Positions 25,608 through 34,144 of a DNA stretch of 45,583 nt are shown here, piece after piece. The stretch is taken from assembly GCA_031411235.1 (NCBI GenBank), contig JANOAR010000130.1, positions 1 to 45,583 of the forward strand, written 5' to 3'. This DNA comes from JANOAR01 sp031411235. GTDB taxonomy: Bacteria > Verrucomicrobiota > Verrucomicrobiia > Verrucomicrobiales > Verrucomicrobiaceae. The first letter of the stretch is position 1. Each line of letters opens with the position of its first letter. A model generated the notes under the pieces. That model did not search any database, was not told the DNA's origin, and saw nothing but the letters and a program-made list of their open reading frames with translations. A program made the position numbers and the translations under genes.

Positions 25608-27815
25608 TTATGGCTGCGTGACCTTGAGCCGCACGAAGCGCCTTGCCCCGTTTGCTGGCACCAGAGCTTTGATTTGCTGAGTCGTCGCCCCGTCAGTGAA
25701 GACGCTGCTGGTCACGCCTGTGGTGCTCCAGTCGTTGCTGAGCGTGTCGCTCCATTCCACGATGAAGCTCACGTCGGTGGCTGCTTTGTTTTTGGTGTAG
25801 ATGAACTCGATGCTGGCTCCGGGGATGGTTGCTGAGATGGGGAGCACGTCATTGGCGGCGGGGTTCATGGCGGTGGCGTATTCCATGAGATTCGTCACGC
25901 CGTCTTGTTCATTGTCGGCGGTGTCGGAGCTGGTGCCAGCATCGGCGGTGCTGCCGTAGTTGGTGTAGCGCCAGAGCTGGATGGGGGTCATGACGGTGAC
26001 GCTGAGGGTGAATGCTGAGTTCGCCGTGAGTGTGCCATCGCTCACGCTGACGGTGATGATGGTGCTGCCGGTTTGATTCGTCGCGGGCGTGATGGTGACG
26101 GTGCGACTGGCACCGTTGCCGCCGAAGCTGAGGTTCACATTCGGCACCAAGGTGGTGTTCGATGAACTGCCTGTGAGTGTGAGGCTGGCGGCGGCAGTTT
26201 CGGCATCGCCGATGGTGAAGGCGATGGCGCTGCTGGTGGTGTTTTGCACTGTGGTTTGGGCGCTGATGCTGGTGATCGTGGGTGCGGTGTTAGGGATGCC
26301 TGCGAGGTAGCTGGTGCTTGTCGTTTGCGCCACCGTGGCCGCCGTGAAGCCATTCGTATCATACGTTGCCAGCGCGGTGCGGTTCACGCGGCCATACTCG
26401 GTGCCGGAGCTGCCCAGCATGGCGTAGGTGCTCGCATTCGTGGTGCCGGTGCCCGCGAGGCCCGTAGCTTTGCTCGTCCAGGTGCTCTGGTTTTGCGATG
26501 CCTCGACGCTGTAAGTTCCGCCCTCGACCGAGGACCAGGTGAGCGTGACATTCGGCGATGCAACGACAGGCGTGCTGATGGCGATGGGCGTGCTGGGGCC
26601 ACTGATAAACTGCTGCGTCAGCGGCGTGTCTGCCGTCATCGTTGCCACGTTGGTTGCACCGCCTGTGGGACTGCCATAATACTGACGCCCCATGGTGTAA
26701 GGGAAGGCAGGTGTGCCATCGGTTTTGATGGTGGTGAAGTAGCAGAAGTGCGGCGTCGGAAAGTCGGGCGTGACGCAGATGCGACCATTGAATTTATCGA
26801 GGTCAAAATCACGAACTGTTGCGCCTGTCGTTTGGGTGAACCCGAGATCGCCGAGGTAGTCGTTGTCCTCCAAATAACGCCCCAGCGCGAAGGCCGTACC
26901 CACCGCCGGGCCATACTCGGTGGTGAGCAGCGTGGCAGATCGGTTGCGCACCACAGCGGCCCAGGCTGGCAAGGTGATGCGCCCGGTGGCGGCGAGATTG
27001 GTCGTGCCATTGGCACCATTGCGTGGCGTGAAACCCGTGACCATGCGCCGCACGCTGCTCGCTGCATTCGTGGGGTCGGAGTAGCCGTAGGGGCCGTAAA
27101 TGGGGAAACCATCGGCGGCCCACGCGAGGATGGGCGAGTGCTGAGTCACGGCAGCGGCGCTCTCGGTGTAGCGATTCGTCGTGGCGTTGTAGTCCACATG
27201 ATCGCCGAGTTGATAACGCAGCGCGATGGGCTGCACATGGTAGTGGTAGTTGGCCCCTGCTGGATGCGCGAGGGCTGCATCAAAGGTGACGCCCTCGACG
27301 ACGTAGGCTTCCCGCAGCCAAATGCCGCCACCTGGATTTACTTCCGTGCCCGATGCGGTCACATACGAGAACGCATCGCGATTATCGAAGAGCGACACTC
27401 CATTGACGAATCGGCCAATGGTACCGCCGCCCGTCGAAGTCTTCGTTCCTGGAACCGTGGGATTGCGCGGGATGCGATACACACTGGCCGTGTTCGCAGG
27501 GAAGTTCGGGAAGTTGTTGGTCTTTGCCGCATTCAGATACCACGGCCCCATCATGTGCGAGGCAAGGCCGCTGGTGCGGATATAGACCCAGTTCGTAGAG
27601 TAGTTCACTTCGCTCACACCAGCATAGACCGGATTGGACTGTGTGCCCGCGCCACGGGCCCAGGTCAGTGATTTCGTCCCTGCCGTTTCATCCGCAGTGG
27701 ACTGATAAACCCGCGCATACTTCGTGGCATCGGTCTGGAGCCATGAGGTGAAGAGAGGATTGGCATGAGCCACAGTGATGCCCGCGACGAGGGTGAGGAT
27801 AATGAGGTGCTTCAT
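25608..27815 (-). CDS. secreted multidomain YHYH protein with cadherin-like repeat
   Basis: 735 residues with signal peptide (MKHLIILTLVAGITVAHA). Residues 1-410 hold a YHYH domain: GANYHYHVQPIALRYQ, ILAWAADGFPIYGPYGY and a C-terminal half with FPTPHFCYFTTIK. Residues about 420-500 resemble a fibronectin-like domain, and about 520-620 a cadherin-like repeat (VTITPATNQTGSTIITVSVS, preceded by an AFTIGD stretch). The tail has DNEQDGVTNLMEYATAMNP, a Ca-binding-like motif common in Verrucomicrobiota exoproteins. Function unknown; metal binding or surface attachment is plausible. It is the second YHYH protein here but is unlike the first outside the YHYH motifs. It is transcribed alone, downstream of the restriction system. 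Confidence 0.8.
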   Translation of the reverse strand: MKHLIILTLVAGITVAHANPLFTSWLQTDATKYARVYQSTADETAGTKSLTWARGAGTQSNPVYAGVSEVNYSTNWVYIRTSGLASHMMGPWYLNAAKTNNFPNFPANTASVYRIPRNPTVPGTKTSTGGGTIGRFVNGVSLFDNRDAFSYVTASGTEVNPGGGIWLREAYVVEGVTFDAALAHPAGANYHYHVQPIALRYQLGDHVDYNATTNRYTESAAAVTQHSPILAWAADGFPIYGPYGYSDPTNAASSVRRMVTGFTPRNGANGTTNLAATGRITLPAWAAVVRNRSATLLTTEYGPAVGTAFALGRYLEDNDYLGDLGFTQTTGATVRDFDLDKFNGRICVTPDFPTPHFCYFTTIKTDGTPAFPYTMGRQYYGSPTGGATNVATMTADTPLTQQFISGPSTPIAISTPVVASPNVTLTWSSVEGGTYSVEASQNQSTWTSKATGLAGTGTTNASTYAMLGSSGTEYGRVNRTALATYDTNGFTAATVAQTTSTSYLAGIPNTAPTITSISAQTTVQNTTSSAIAFTIGDAETAAASLTLTGSSSNTTLVPNVNLSFGGNGASRTVTITPATNQTGSTIITVSVSDGTLTANSAFTLSVTVMTPIQLWRYTNYGSTADAGTSSDTADNEQDGVTNLMEYATAMNPAANDVLPISATIPGASIEFIYTKNKAATDVSFIVEWSDTLSNDWSTTGVTSSVFTDGATTQQIKALVPANGARRFVRLKVTQP

Positions 27816-27969
27816 GACAACGCGATGCGAGATGGGCGCAAAGTAAATCAGCCGACCTTACAGGAGCGTGACAGCCGGGATTGATTTGCACTTGCCCCAC
27901 ATCTTTGGAGCGAATCTACCGCACCGACGCATCTCGCCGATGCGCTGAGTTTCATAGGGGCTGAAAAGC

Positions 27970-30564
27970 CTATTTCACAACGCTTGTAGGCTGGGTCGTC
28001 TGTGGCCCGTTGCCGGGTGCCGCAGTGAGCTTAGCGCTTGTATCATCCACCGCTTTGAAGTGGCCCTGATGCACTTCGCTTGGCTTTACCTTGCCGCTGC
28101 CATCGGCAGGCAGGGCAAGGCTTTGCTCAATGATGCGCTGGGCGATGGGGGCACAGGTGCTACCACCAGATTTGCCGCCTTGGACGAGGATGGCAAAGGC
28201 GAGCGTGGGGTTTTTATACGGAGCGAAGCCGATGAACCAGGCGTGGTTATCGGCCACTTGGTTGCCATTGATCACACGCCAAAACTGCGCGGTGCCCGTC
28301 TTGCCTGCGACTTCTATGCCAGGCACCCGCGCGCTTTTGGCGGTACCGCTTTCATGATTAACGACCTTCCACATGCCTTTGCGAATGCGCTCCATTTGCT
28401 CGGGTGTTACACCGTTTTGGATAAGATCGGCGGGGCTCTTGATGGGCTCGGGGCGCGGCAGAAGGCTGACAGCGGGCACCTTGCCAGCCGTGGCGACGGT
28501 CGCCGCCAGCACGGCCATCTGCAAGGGCGAGGCGAGGACGAATCCTTGGCCCACGCTTGTGTTGGCGATGATGATCGAGCTTGGGGATTTCTCGTTGGGT
28601 TGGTTGAGTTCTAGCCACTCGGGCGTGGGCAGGAGGCCGGGGGCTTCGTCTGGCAGTTGAATGTGCGTCTGCTCGCCGATGCCCATGAGTTGCCCTGCCT
28701 TGCCCATGGCAGTGATGCCTGTGCGATTGCCAAGCTGGTAGAAGTAGCAGTTGCAGGATCGCATGAGGGCGTCTTCCAAATTTAGCACGCCGTGCTTGCT
28801 ATCAAACTGTCTGGCTATCCAGCACTTCAATTCGTGGCTGCCGTAAGTGACGCTGCCGGTGCATTCGAAGGTCTCGTCGCCAAGGCCCTGAGTCGCGGCA
28901 GCTAGCGCGATGAAGGGCTTGAAGGCAGAGCCCGGTGAGTAGGCGTTGATGGCGCGAGGCAACAAGGGAATTGTCTTGTCATCGATCAAGGTCTCGAAAT
29001 CTGCCAAGCTGAGCGATGGCTCAAAGCTGCCAGGATCGTAGTTGGGAAACGATGCCATCGCCAAGACATCGCCTGTGTTCGGAGAGAGCACGATGGCGGC
29101 TCCGCGCCCCACTCCCGCATCGCGCATGGCTTGCTCGACGATGCTTTGAATTCTCGCATCGAGGGTGGTGGTGACATCGAAGCCAGCGGCGAGGGTTTTA
29201 TCGGCTGTCTTCTCTAGGCCCGCCCGGCCTCGGCGTGGGCCATCGGGCTTGGTCTTGTTTTCCGGGCTATCGCTTCCAGTGTAGCCCAGCACATGCGCAG
29301 CCAGAGCCTTCAGCGGATGATTTCGCGGCTGCCCCTGCCGATTCTCGACGAGGACGATGCCATTGCGGTCGAGTATCTTGCCACGCTGCGGTGGAGTTGC
29401 ATCGACAGCCAGCATGGCGAGCGGAAGGCTAAGCACGGCGCTGGTAAGCAAGACGCTGCGAGTGATGCGGCTGGGCATGGCTCGGCGCTTCAAACCTCGA
29501 TCAAGGATAGCCAGCAGGCGCTGTTCGACAGGATCGGTGCGAGTGATGGCGAGGGAACAAAGGCTTATACCGCGAGGGATGCGATGCTGTTGACTGAGAT
29601 CGAGAAGGTGTTGCGCATAGTCGCTGGCACGAATGCCGTGGTGCAGCACGGCGTCATCGCAGGCAAGTTCTTGCGTGGTGCGCAGGCGATGCACGGCGAC
29701 CCAGGCGAGAGGATTGAACCAATGCAAAACTTGCATGGCCTGGGCAAGCAACAAGGCCGCTGGATCGCGGCGTTGAAGATGGGCAAACTCATGCAGCCAC
29801 ACGGCTCGCAAGCGATCAGGCGACCACTGGCTAGCACTGATAGGCAAAAGCAATCGAGGCCACAGCACACCCCAAACCATGGGCATGGCTGTGGCCGTGC
29901 CGATGAGCAATCTGGGCATGGGCCGAGTGGCACTGCCGAGTCCCATCTCACGGGCAACGGAGATGACGCTAGCAGACAACTCGGGCTCGGTGTCAGCACC
30001 AGCGCAGCGGAGTTCGAGCAGCAGCAAGCGCAACACATTGAGCACGATTCGCAGGCCGAGAAGCCCCACGCCGACGAGCCACAGCAGCGGCAAGCGGCGC
30101 ACGATTTTATCCCAGGTCAGGCGGTTCAACAGCATGATTTGCCACCCTGTGTTTGGCTCTGAAGTTGCGCTGGTGATGGCTGCGGTGGTGCTCGTTGAAG
30201 AGGCAGTCACTGAAGGCAATCCCGGCTTGGATGGTTTCGCATGGGGATTCGGTGTGAGCATCTCTGAGGCGAGGTTGCCGACGAGCGGCACCCTGATTTC
30301 ATCATTCGGCATGGGCAGCAGTGGTGCCTCGCTCTTGGGCTTGGGAATGACTTGCCAATGCGGCAGAATGACGAGCGCGAACGCCAAGACATTGAGGCTC
30401 AGAACAGCAGCCAGTAATGACAAGTAGCGCATCGCAGCGGACAAGCGACGCATCGCAAAACCGATGAAGAAGAAGACGGCGAGGATGGCCGTGCCCTTGA
30501 CCGCTAAGTGGGCAAGCGCATCGAACCAAGCGATGGGAGCGGAGACATGGAGCAGCGTGTTCAT
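27970..30564 (-). CDS. BlaR1/MecR1-like M56 peptidase fused to a class B penicillin-binding transpeptidase
   Basis: 864 residues from the ATG at 30564. The N-terminal half is the M56 membrane protease: hydrophobic segments at about 20-40, 45-65, 160-185, then HEFAH (His258-Glu259...His262) and LACDDAVL, and a further segment near 390-405. The C-terminal half (from about 410, PPQRGKILDRNG) is a PBP2-type dimerisation and transpeptidase region with all three active-site motifs: Ser546-A-F-Lys549, Ser603-C-Asn605 and Lys755-Thr-Gly757. Classical BlaR1 uses a class D beta-lactamase-like sensor; here a PBP with an apparently active site takes its place. It lies 13 bases after blaI. Likely role: sense beta-lactams or cell-wall state by acylation, then trigger cleavage of the repressor. 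Confidence 0.85.
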   Translation of the reverse strand: MNTLLHVSAPIAWFDALAHLAVKGTAILAVFFFIGFAMRRLSAAMRYLSLLAAVLSLNVLAFALVILPHWQVIPKPKSEAPLLPMPNDEIRVPLVGNLASEMLTPNPHAKPSKPGLPSVTASSTSTTAAITSATSEPNTGWQIMLLNRLTWDKIVRRLPLLWLVGVGLLGLRIVLNVLRLLLLELRCAGADTEPELSASVISVAREMGLGSATRPMPRLLIGTATAMPMVWGVLWPRLLLPISASQWSPDRLRAVWLHEFAHLQRRDPAALLLAQAMQVLHWFNPLAWVAVHRLRTTQELACDDAVLHHGIRASDYAQHLLDLSQQHRIPRGISLCSLAITRTDPVEQRLLAILDRGLKRRAMPSRITRSVLLTSAVLSLPLAMLAVDATPPQRGKILDRNGIVLVENRQGQPRNHPLKALAAHVLGYTGSDSPENKTKPDGPRRGRAGLEKTADKTLAAGFDVTTTLDARIQSIVEQAMRDAGVGRGAAIVLSPNTGDVLAMASFPNYDPGSFEPSLSLADFETLIDDKTIPLLPRAINAYSPGSAFKPFIALAAATQGLGDETFECTGSVTYGSHELKCWIARQFDSKHGVLNLEDALMRSCNCYFYQLGNRTGITAMGKAGQLMGIGEQTHIQLPDEAPGLLPTPEWLELNQPNEKSPSSIIIANTSVGQGFVLASPLQMAVLAATVATAGKVPAVSLLPRPEPIKSPADLIQNGVTPEQMERIRKGMWKVVNHESGTAKSARVPGIEVAGKTGTAQFWRVINGNQVADNHAWFIGFAPYKNPTLAFAILVQGGKSGGSTCAPIAQRIIEQSLALPADGSGKVKPSEVHQGHFKAVDDTSAKLTAAPGNGPQTTQPTSVVK

Positions 30565-30577
30565 GGTTGTGTGGGGT

Positions 30578-30964
30578 TCAAAGATCTTCGTTGCGAGCTG
30601 CTTCGATGAGGCCCTGGATGCGAGTGTACTGCTCCTCGCTGAGCTGCACGCTCTTGCCAGTGAGATGCGCGGCGAGGGCGTCATCCACGGCACCAGCGAA
30701 GAAGGTATCCAGCACATGGCGCAGCGCCTGTAATCCCGCGCGAGCCTTGGATTGCACGGGTAAATAAATGACTTCGCGACCGTCTTTACCTTGGCGCTTC
30801 ACATGGCCTTTTTCTTCCAGGATGTGCAGCAAGCGTCGCACCGCCAAACCGGTCGGCGGGTCGGGGATCAGCGCGGTGACGGTGGCGACACTAGCGCCAC
30901 CTTGGGAATGAAGAGCGTCCAAGATTTGTCGCTCGCGACGAGAGAGTTGAGGTGTGGCAGGCAT
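30578..30964 (-). CDS. blaI: BlaI/MecI-family repressor
   Basis: 128 residues, typical length. The winged helix covers residues 5-75: LSRRERQILDALHSQGGASVATVTALI, VRRLLHILEEKGHVKRQGKDGREVIY. The rest is the dimerisation part (FFAGAVDDALAAHL, LSEEQYTRIQGLIEAAR). The repressor pairs with the BlaR1-like fusion gene 13 bases downstream and would be inactivated by its M56 protease. Two nearly identical palindromes upstream, the first 7 bases before the ATG, are the probable operators, giving self-regulation. No beta-lactamase gene is in the window. Confidence 0.93.
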   Translation of the reverse strand: MPATPQLSRRERQILDALHSQGGASVATVTALIPDPPTGLAVRRLLHILEEKGHVKRQGKDGREVIYLPVQSKARAGLQALRHVLDTFFAGAVDDALAAHLTGKSVQLSEEQYTRIQGLIEAARNEDL

Positions 30965-30971
30965 GATGGCG

Positions 30972-30993
30972 AAACATTAACTTTTTAATGTTT
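30972..30993. promoter_or_regulatory. BlaI operator 1 (perfect 9-4-9 palindrome)
   Basis: AAACATTAA-CTTT-TTAATGTTT is a perfect inverted repeat just upstream of the blaI ATG (30964). It is AT-rich in a GC-rich region. The same CATTAA-N4-TTAATG core recurs 51 bp further upstream, which supports a specific dimer-binding site, presumably for BlaI. The core differs from the TACA/TGTA operators of staphylococci and bacilli. Confidence 0.75.
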
Positions 30994-31023
30994 AGCGGAA
31001 AATGCAGTACGAAAGCAAACACG

Positions 31024-31043
31024 AACATTAAAAAATTAATGAT
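31024..31043. promoter_or_regulatory. BlaI operator 2
   Basis: CATTAA-AAAA-TTAATG at 31026-31041 shares the core and the 4 bp spacer with operator 1. The two centres are 51 bp apart, close to five helical turns, so dimers could bind on one face and cooperate. Confidence 0.7.
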
Positions 31044-31096
31044 TTGGTGCGGAGACATCATGGATGATGAAGTAAGCGTGATGAGATTTGCGTTCT

Positions 31097-31243
31097 TTAG
31101 TCCCCTTCACCGCAGCGAGTTAGCAGGAAATCGAAGGGCAAGATGCCATCGGCAGTGAGGATGAAGTTGTCAGCCTTGGCGTCGAAAAAGAGCGCGCCGT
31201 CGGCCTCGACCTGTTCATGAGCATGTGAGGCCTGTTTGGCAGG
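31097..31243 (-). pseudogene. C-terminal gene remnant (possible kinase-like or polyvalent protein)
   Basis: A 48-codon minus-strand frame with no start reads AHEQVEADGALFFDAKADNF followed by ILTADGILPFDFLLT and a stop. The pattern D-x(4)-NFI...DGILPFD looks like the metal-binding end of a kinase-like or phage polyvalent-protein domain in which N and D bind Mg. Everything upstream is lost. The identification is tentative. It occupies most of the 320 bp gap between blaI and the glycosidase-like gene, with the BlaI operators at the other end. Confidence 0.35.
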
Positions 31244-31285
31244 TCACTTCACTGTTCGCATCTTTGCCAACGTCTTGAGTTGGGT

Positions 31286-32710
31286 CTATGGAAAACGCAT
31301 CGAGAACAGATCGGCATCACTCATTTCAAAACGCAAACTCACGGGCTTGCCGGCTTGAGTGCTGAGATCATCGCCGCGCTTCCATTTCACGATGCGGGCA
31401 ATGTGATCGCCCCAGATCGGCAGGCACTCATCCAGCGAGAAGCCCGGCAGCGCCTTGCCATCGGCATCCTGCAACTCGACGCGCATCTGGCCTGCGGCAC
31501 TGGTGGAGTAGTTGATCTCCAGCTGCTTGCCGGAGAACGTCAGCGGCTTGGTGATGAACTCGCCGCCTGCGAGCGGTGCGTTCACGGAGACAAAGCCATC
31601 CAGTCGCAGCGTGTAGCGGCGACCAGCAGTGAGGAACATCGACAGCTCCGTGTCGCTGGTTTGATGAATGCCGATGGCGGCGTAGTTCGCACGGTCGGCC
31701 CAGCCGTCTTTGCCAAGGCCGGGGCGGATGAAGCTCTGCGTGAACTCGCGGTCATAGGTGTCGCCACCGCGCGTGCTCATGAACAGGATGTCCGTGGCCG
31801 CGCCGCGCTTGTCCATGAAGCGAGTGGGGATGGCGAGGTAGATGTGCGGTGCACGGAAGTAAGGCTGCGTGCAGGGGGTGTAGAGGTGTTCGTTGGGCAG
31901 GTTCGCCTGCATCTCAACAAACGGTGTCCAGGTGATGAAGTCCTTCGATGTGGTGCGGGCGATGCCCCTCATGCCTTTGATGAAGCGCCGGAAGTAGCAC
32001 ACGTAGGACTGCTCGCTGTCGCTCCAGAAGGCGTAGTTCTGCGAGTCAAAGTATTTGCCCCATGCCTCCGGGATCACTGGCTCCTCGCGCAGCTTTTTCC
32101 AATGGATGCCATCGGGAGATACAAAGGCCTTGAGTCCGCCTGGGCCGCGCTTGTCACGCACCGCTGACTGATGCGGCTGAAACGCAATGCCGCCCAGCGC
32201 CTTGTATCTTTGGTCGGCAGGCACGTCTGGTTTCGTGTCGATGAAGGGCGTGAAGTTGTGGTTCACCAGGAACTCGTTCATGAGCACGATGTTGCCGTCC
32301 GGGAACGATGGATGCTCAAACAAGCCGAGCTTCGGCTTCGTCCACGAGATGGCGTCCTTGCTCTCTGCATAGAGCGTGGCTTCGCCATCATGATAGGCCT
32401 CGATGCCATGCGTCTTCCAAGTGACCTTCGGATCCTTGTCATTCCGGTAGTAGAACTGAAACTTGTCCTCCGCCTTCAACACCGTCGCGTAGTGACCGCT
32501 CGGTCGGGGCGGCGACACTGGCGGCGCAAGCTGTGGCGTGTGGAGCTTCAGCACGGTGTTCCTGAGTTCACCGACGAGCAGACGATCCACGAACAGCTCG
32601 CGACGGGTGCCGAGGTCGATGGGTTCGGCAGCCGTCGCCTGGGCTGTGAGATAGCCGTTCATCGGCAGCGACAGGGCAAGGCAGGCGAGGATGCGTCGGG
32701 GCGTGTGCAT
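31286..32710 (-). CDS. secreted glycosidase-like five-bladed beta-propeller protein
   Basis: 474 residues with signal peptide (hydrophobic 8-27, AxA-type cleavage near TAAEP). RRELFVDRLLV opens the mature protein as in a large Planctomycetes/Verrucomicrobia family related to GH32/GH43 propellers. Blade-like text follows: FYYRNDKD, YAESKDAISWTKPKLGLF, GLKAFVSPDGIHWKKL, CYFRRFIKGMRGIARTTS, YLAIPTRFM. Acidic catalytic residues cannot be assigned with certainty. A C-terminal beta-sandwich (about 380-474) ends the chain. Probably degrades or binds an environmental polysaccharide in the periplasm or outside. 26 bp separate it from the ceramidase-like gene upstream, so one operon is likely. Confidence 0.72.
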   Translation of the reverse strand: MHTPRRILACLALSLPMNGYLTAQATAAEPIDLGTRRELFVDRLLVGELRNTVLKLHTPQLAPPVSPPRPSGHYATVLKAEDKFQFYYRNDKDPKVTWKTHGIEAYHDGEATLYAESKDAISWTKPKLGLFEHPSFPDGNIVLMNEFLVNHNFTPFIDTKPDVPADQRYKALGGIAFQPHQSAVRDKRGPGGLKAFVSPDGIHWKKLREEPVIPEAWGKYFDSQNYAFWSDSEQSYVCYFRRFIKGMRGIARTTSKDFITWTPFVEMQANLPNEHLYTPCTQPYFRAPHIYLAIPTRFMDKRGAATDILFMSTRGGDTYDREFTQSFIRPGLGKDGWADRANYAAIGIHQTSDTELSMFLTAGRRYTLRLDGFVSVNAPLAGGEFITKPLTFSGKQLEINYSTSAAGQMRVELQDADGKALPGFSLDECLPIWGDHIARIVKWKRGDDLSTQAGKPVSLRFEMSDADLFSMRFP

Positions 32711-32736
32711 GGTGGAGTGCGGGTGAGGGATTCGCG

Positions 32737-34125
32737 CTACGGCGCTTTCACTTCCAGCAGCGTCTTCATGGCACCGATGAGCACGGCCTCCACTTCGGGG
32801 GCGACGTTGGAGGAGGTGGGGCCGGTCTCGTAGCCGCCTTCGGGGTAGGCGGCGGCGGTGCCGATGTAGCCAGGGCCGTAGTCACCATAAGCGGCCATCA
32901 TCACATGCAGATCAGGGCGCATGGCTTTGGCGGCGAGTTGGTATTCGACAAAGAGTTCGCCGGGCAGATGCAACATGCGCGTGTCGCCGATGCGCAGGCT
33001 GGTGATGTCGATCTGGTGGCCTGACTTCACGCGGCGCAGCCAGGCGAGTTGATCGGCGAAGGAGATGTAGCCCTTCGGCGGCGTGGCTTTGAGTTTGGCG
33101 ATGAGGTCGGCTTCATCGAGATGCGGCGCGGGCGGCAGGCTCACGGACACGCTACTCCAGCCGATGTCCTCAGCGGTGAGTGCTCGCCGCGTGGTCTTTT
33201 CATAGGCCTCGCGCATCCCAGCGGCGAGACGAGTGGCGAGGGTGATGCGGTTGGCTTGAGCACCGTCGTTGTATTTGCCAGCGGCGACGTTTCCACCGGC
33301 GCCATTGAAGTGGACGTGCAACGCAGCGTTCACATCCTGCCCACGCATGAAGCGCGCGATGCCAGGAAAATCAGGGCTGGGGACGCCGACGCGATAGTAG
33401 CTCTGCGGATGACAGGCGTAAGCGCTGAGCACGGCGACGGGCTTATCGCCATTCCAAAAGCTGAGCAGTGACACGACTGGATCAATGGTGCCCTCGGGCA
33501 AGGCGATGAGGCTCGCCACCTTGCAAGCGCTGCCGCGCATGGCTCCCACCCTGCCACCGGGAAGTCGCTCCACGCGGCGGTTCGATGCGACCTCCTTCAC
33601 AATGGCTTCACCATAGCCGTAGTGCGTGATGGGCTGCGCATTCGGCAATGCCGCGCGGATGGCATCTGCCGCGCGGATGGCATCTGCCGCGCGTTGGATG
33701 ACGAGACGATGGAACGCGCCATCAAAGCGGGAGTAGCCTTTCACATCGAGTTCTTGAATGATCTTCTCCGCCGTGAAATCGCATCCCGGTGCATCGTGCT
33801 GATGCAGCGTGTGGACAGCCACGCGCCCCGGCACGGTGCCCGCAGCCAGCGCCAGCGCGGTGCGAAAGGCATCATGCCCTTCATTGGCAATGCCGATCCA
33901 ATCCACCGCGCAGAGCACCATGGGCTGCCCCGTGCCGAGCAGCACGATACCGCGACAGCGCAGCGTGAGTTCATCCACACGCTTCACCGGCTCATAAGCC
34001 ATCGCAGAGCCAAGCGGCGGCGTCGCATCCACATCGAAGACCGCGAGGCGAAGAGGCTCCGCTGCGAATGAAGACAACCGAATGACGAGTGAGGCAAAGA
34101 GGAGGGCGAGGCTGATGCGTTTCAT
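32737..34125 (-). CDS. secreted neutral/alkaline ceramidase-like protein (first copy)
   Basis: 462 residues from ATG 34125, with signal peptide MKRISLALLFASLVIRLSSF. Family-like features: VFDVDATPPLGS at the mature N-terminus, GIVLLGTGQPMVLCAVDW, HTLHQHDAPGCD (zinc-type histidines) and SAYACHPQSYY, HVHFNGAGGNVAAGKY, MLHLPGELFVEY. The neutral ceramidase N-terminal domain is therefore likely but the substrate need not be ceramide: many environmental relatives are uncharacterised. A 6-residue duplication (ADAIRA twice) lies near residue 150. The protein is distinct from the second copy at 38079-39500. Confidence 0.75.
   Translation of the reverse strand: MKRISLALLFASLVIRLSSFAAEPLRLAVFDVDATPPLGSAMAYEPVKRVDELTLRCRGIVLLGTGQPMVLCAVDWIGIANEGHDAFRTALALAAGTVPGRVAVHTLHQHDAPGCDFTAEKIIQELDVKGYSRFDGAFHRLVIQRAADAIRAADAIRAALPNAQPITHYGYGEAIVKEVASNRRVERLPGGRVGAMRGSACKVASLIALPEGTIDPVVSLLSFWNGDKPVAVLSAYACHPQSYYRVGVPSPDFPGIARFMRGQDVNAALHVHFNGAGGNVAAGKYNDGAQANRITLATRLAAGMREAYEKTTRRALTAEDIGWSSVSVSLPPAPHLDEADLIAKLKATPPKGYISFADQLAWLRRVKSGHQIDITSLRIGDTRMLHLPGELFVEYQLAAKAMRPDLHVMMAAYGDYGPGYIGTAAAYPEGGYETGPTSSNVAPEVEAVLIGAMKTLLEVKAP
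33651..33693. repeat. 18 bp in-frame tandem duplication in the ceramidase-like gene
   Basis: CCGCGCGGATGGCATCTG occurs at 33651-33668 and 33669-33686, followed by 7 further matching bases. It adds six residues without breaking the frame, consistent with recent slippage. Confidence 0.9.
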
Positions 34126-34144
34126 GGTGAGGGGGTAGAGAACG

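Noticed and set aside
26244..27671. 475-codon plus-strand open frame
   Set aside because: It is antisense to the YHYH/cadherin-like gene, has low-complexity Arg/Gly/Ala composition and no recognisable motif.
27928..27944. CGCATC-N5-GATGCG as terminator of the M56/PBP gene
   Set aside because: Short stem, no T tract after it on the minus strand; not distinguishable from chance.
29293..30162. 289-codon plus-strand open frame
   Set aside because: It is antisense to the M56/PBP fusion gene, whose motifs are unambiguous.
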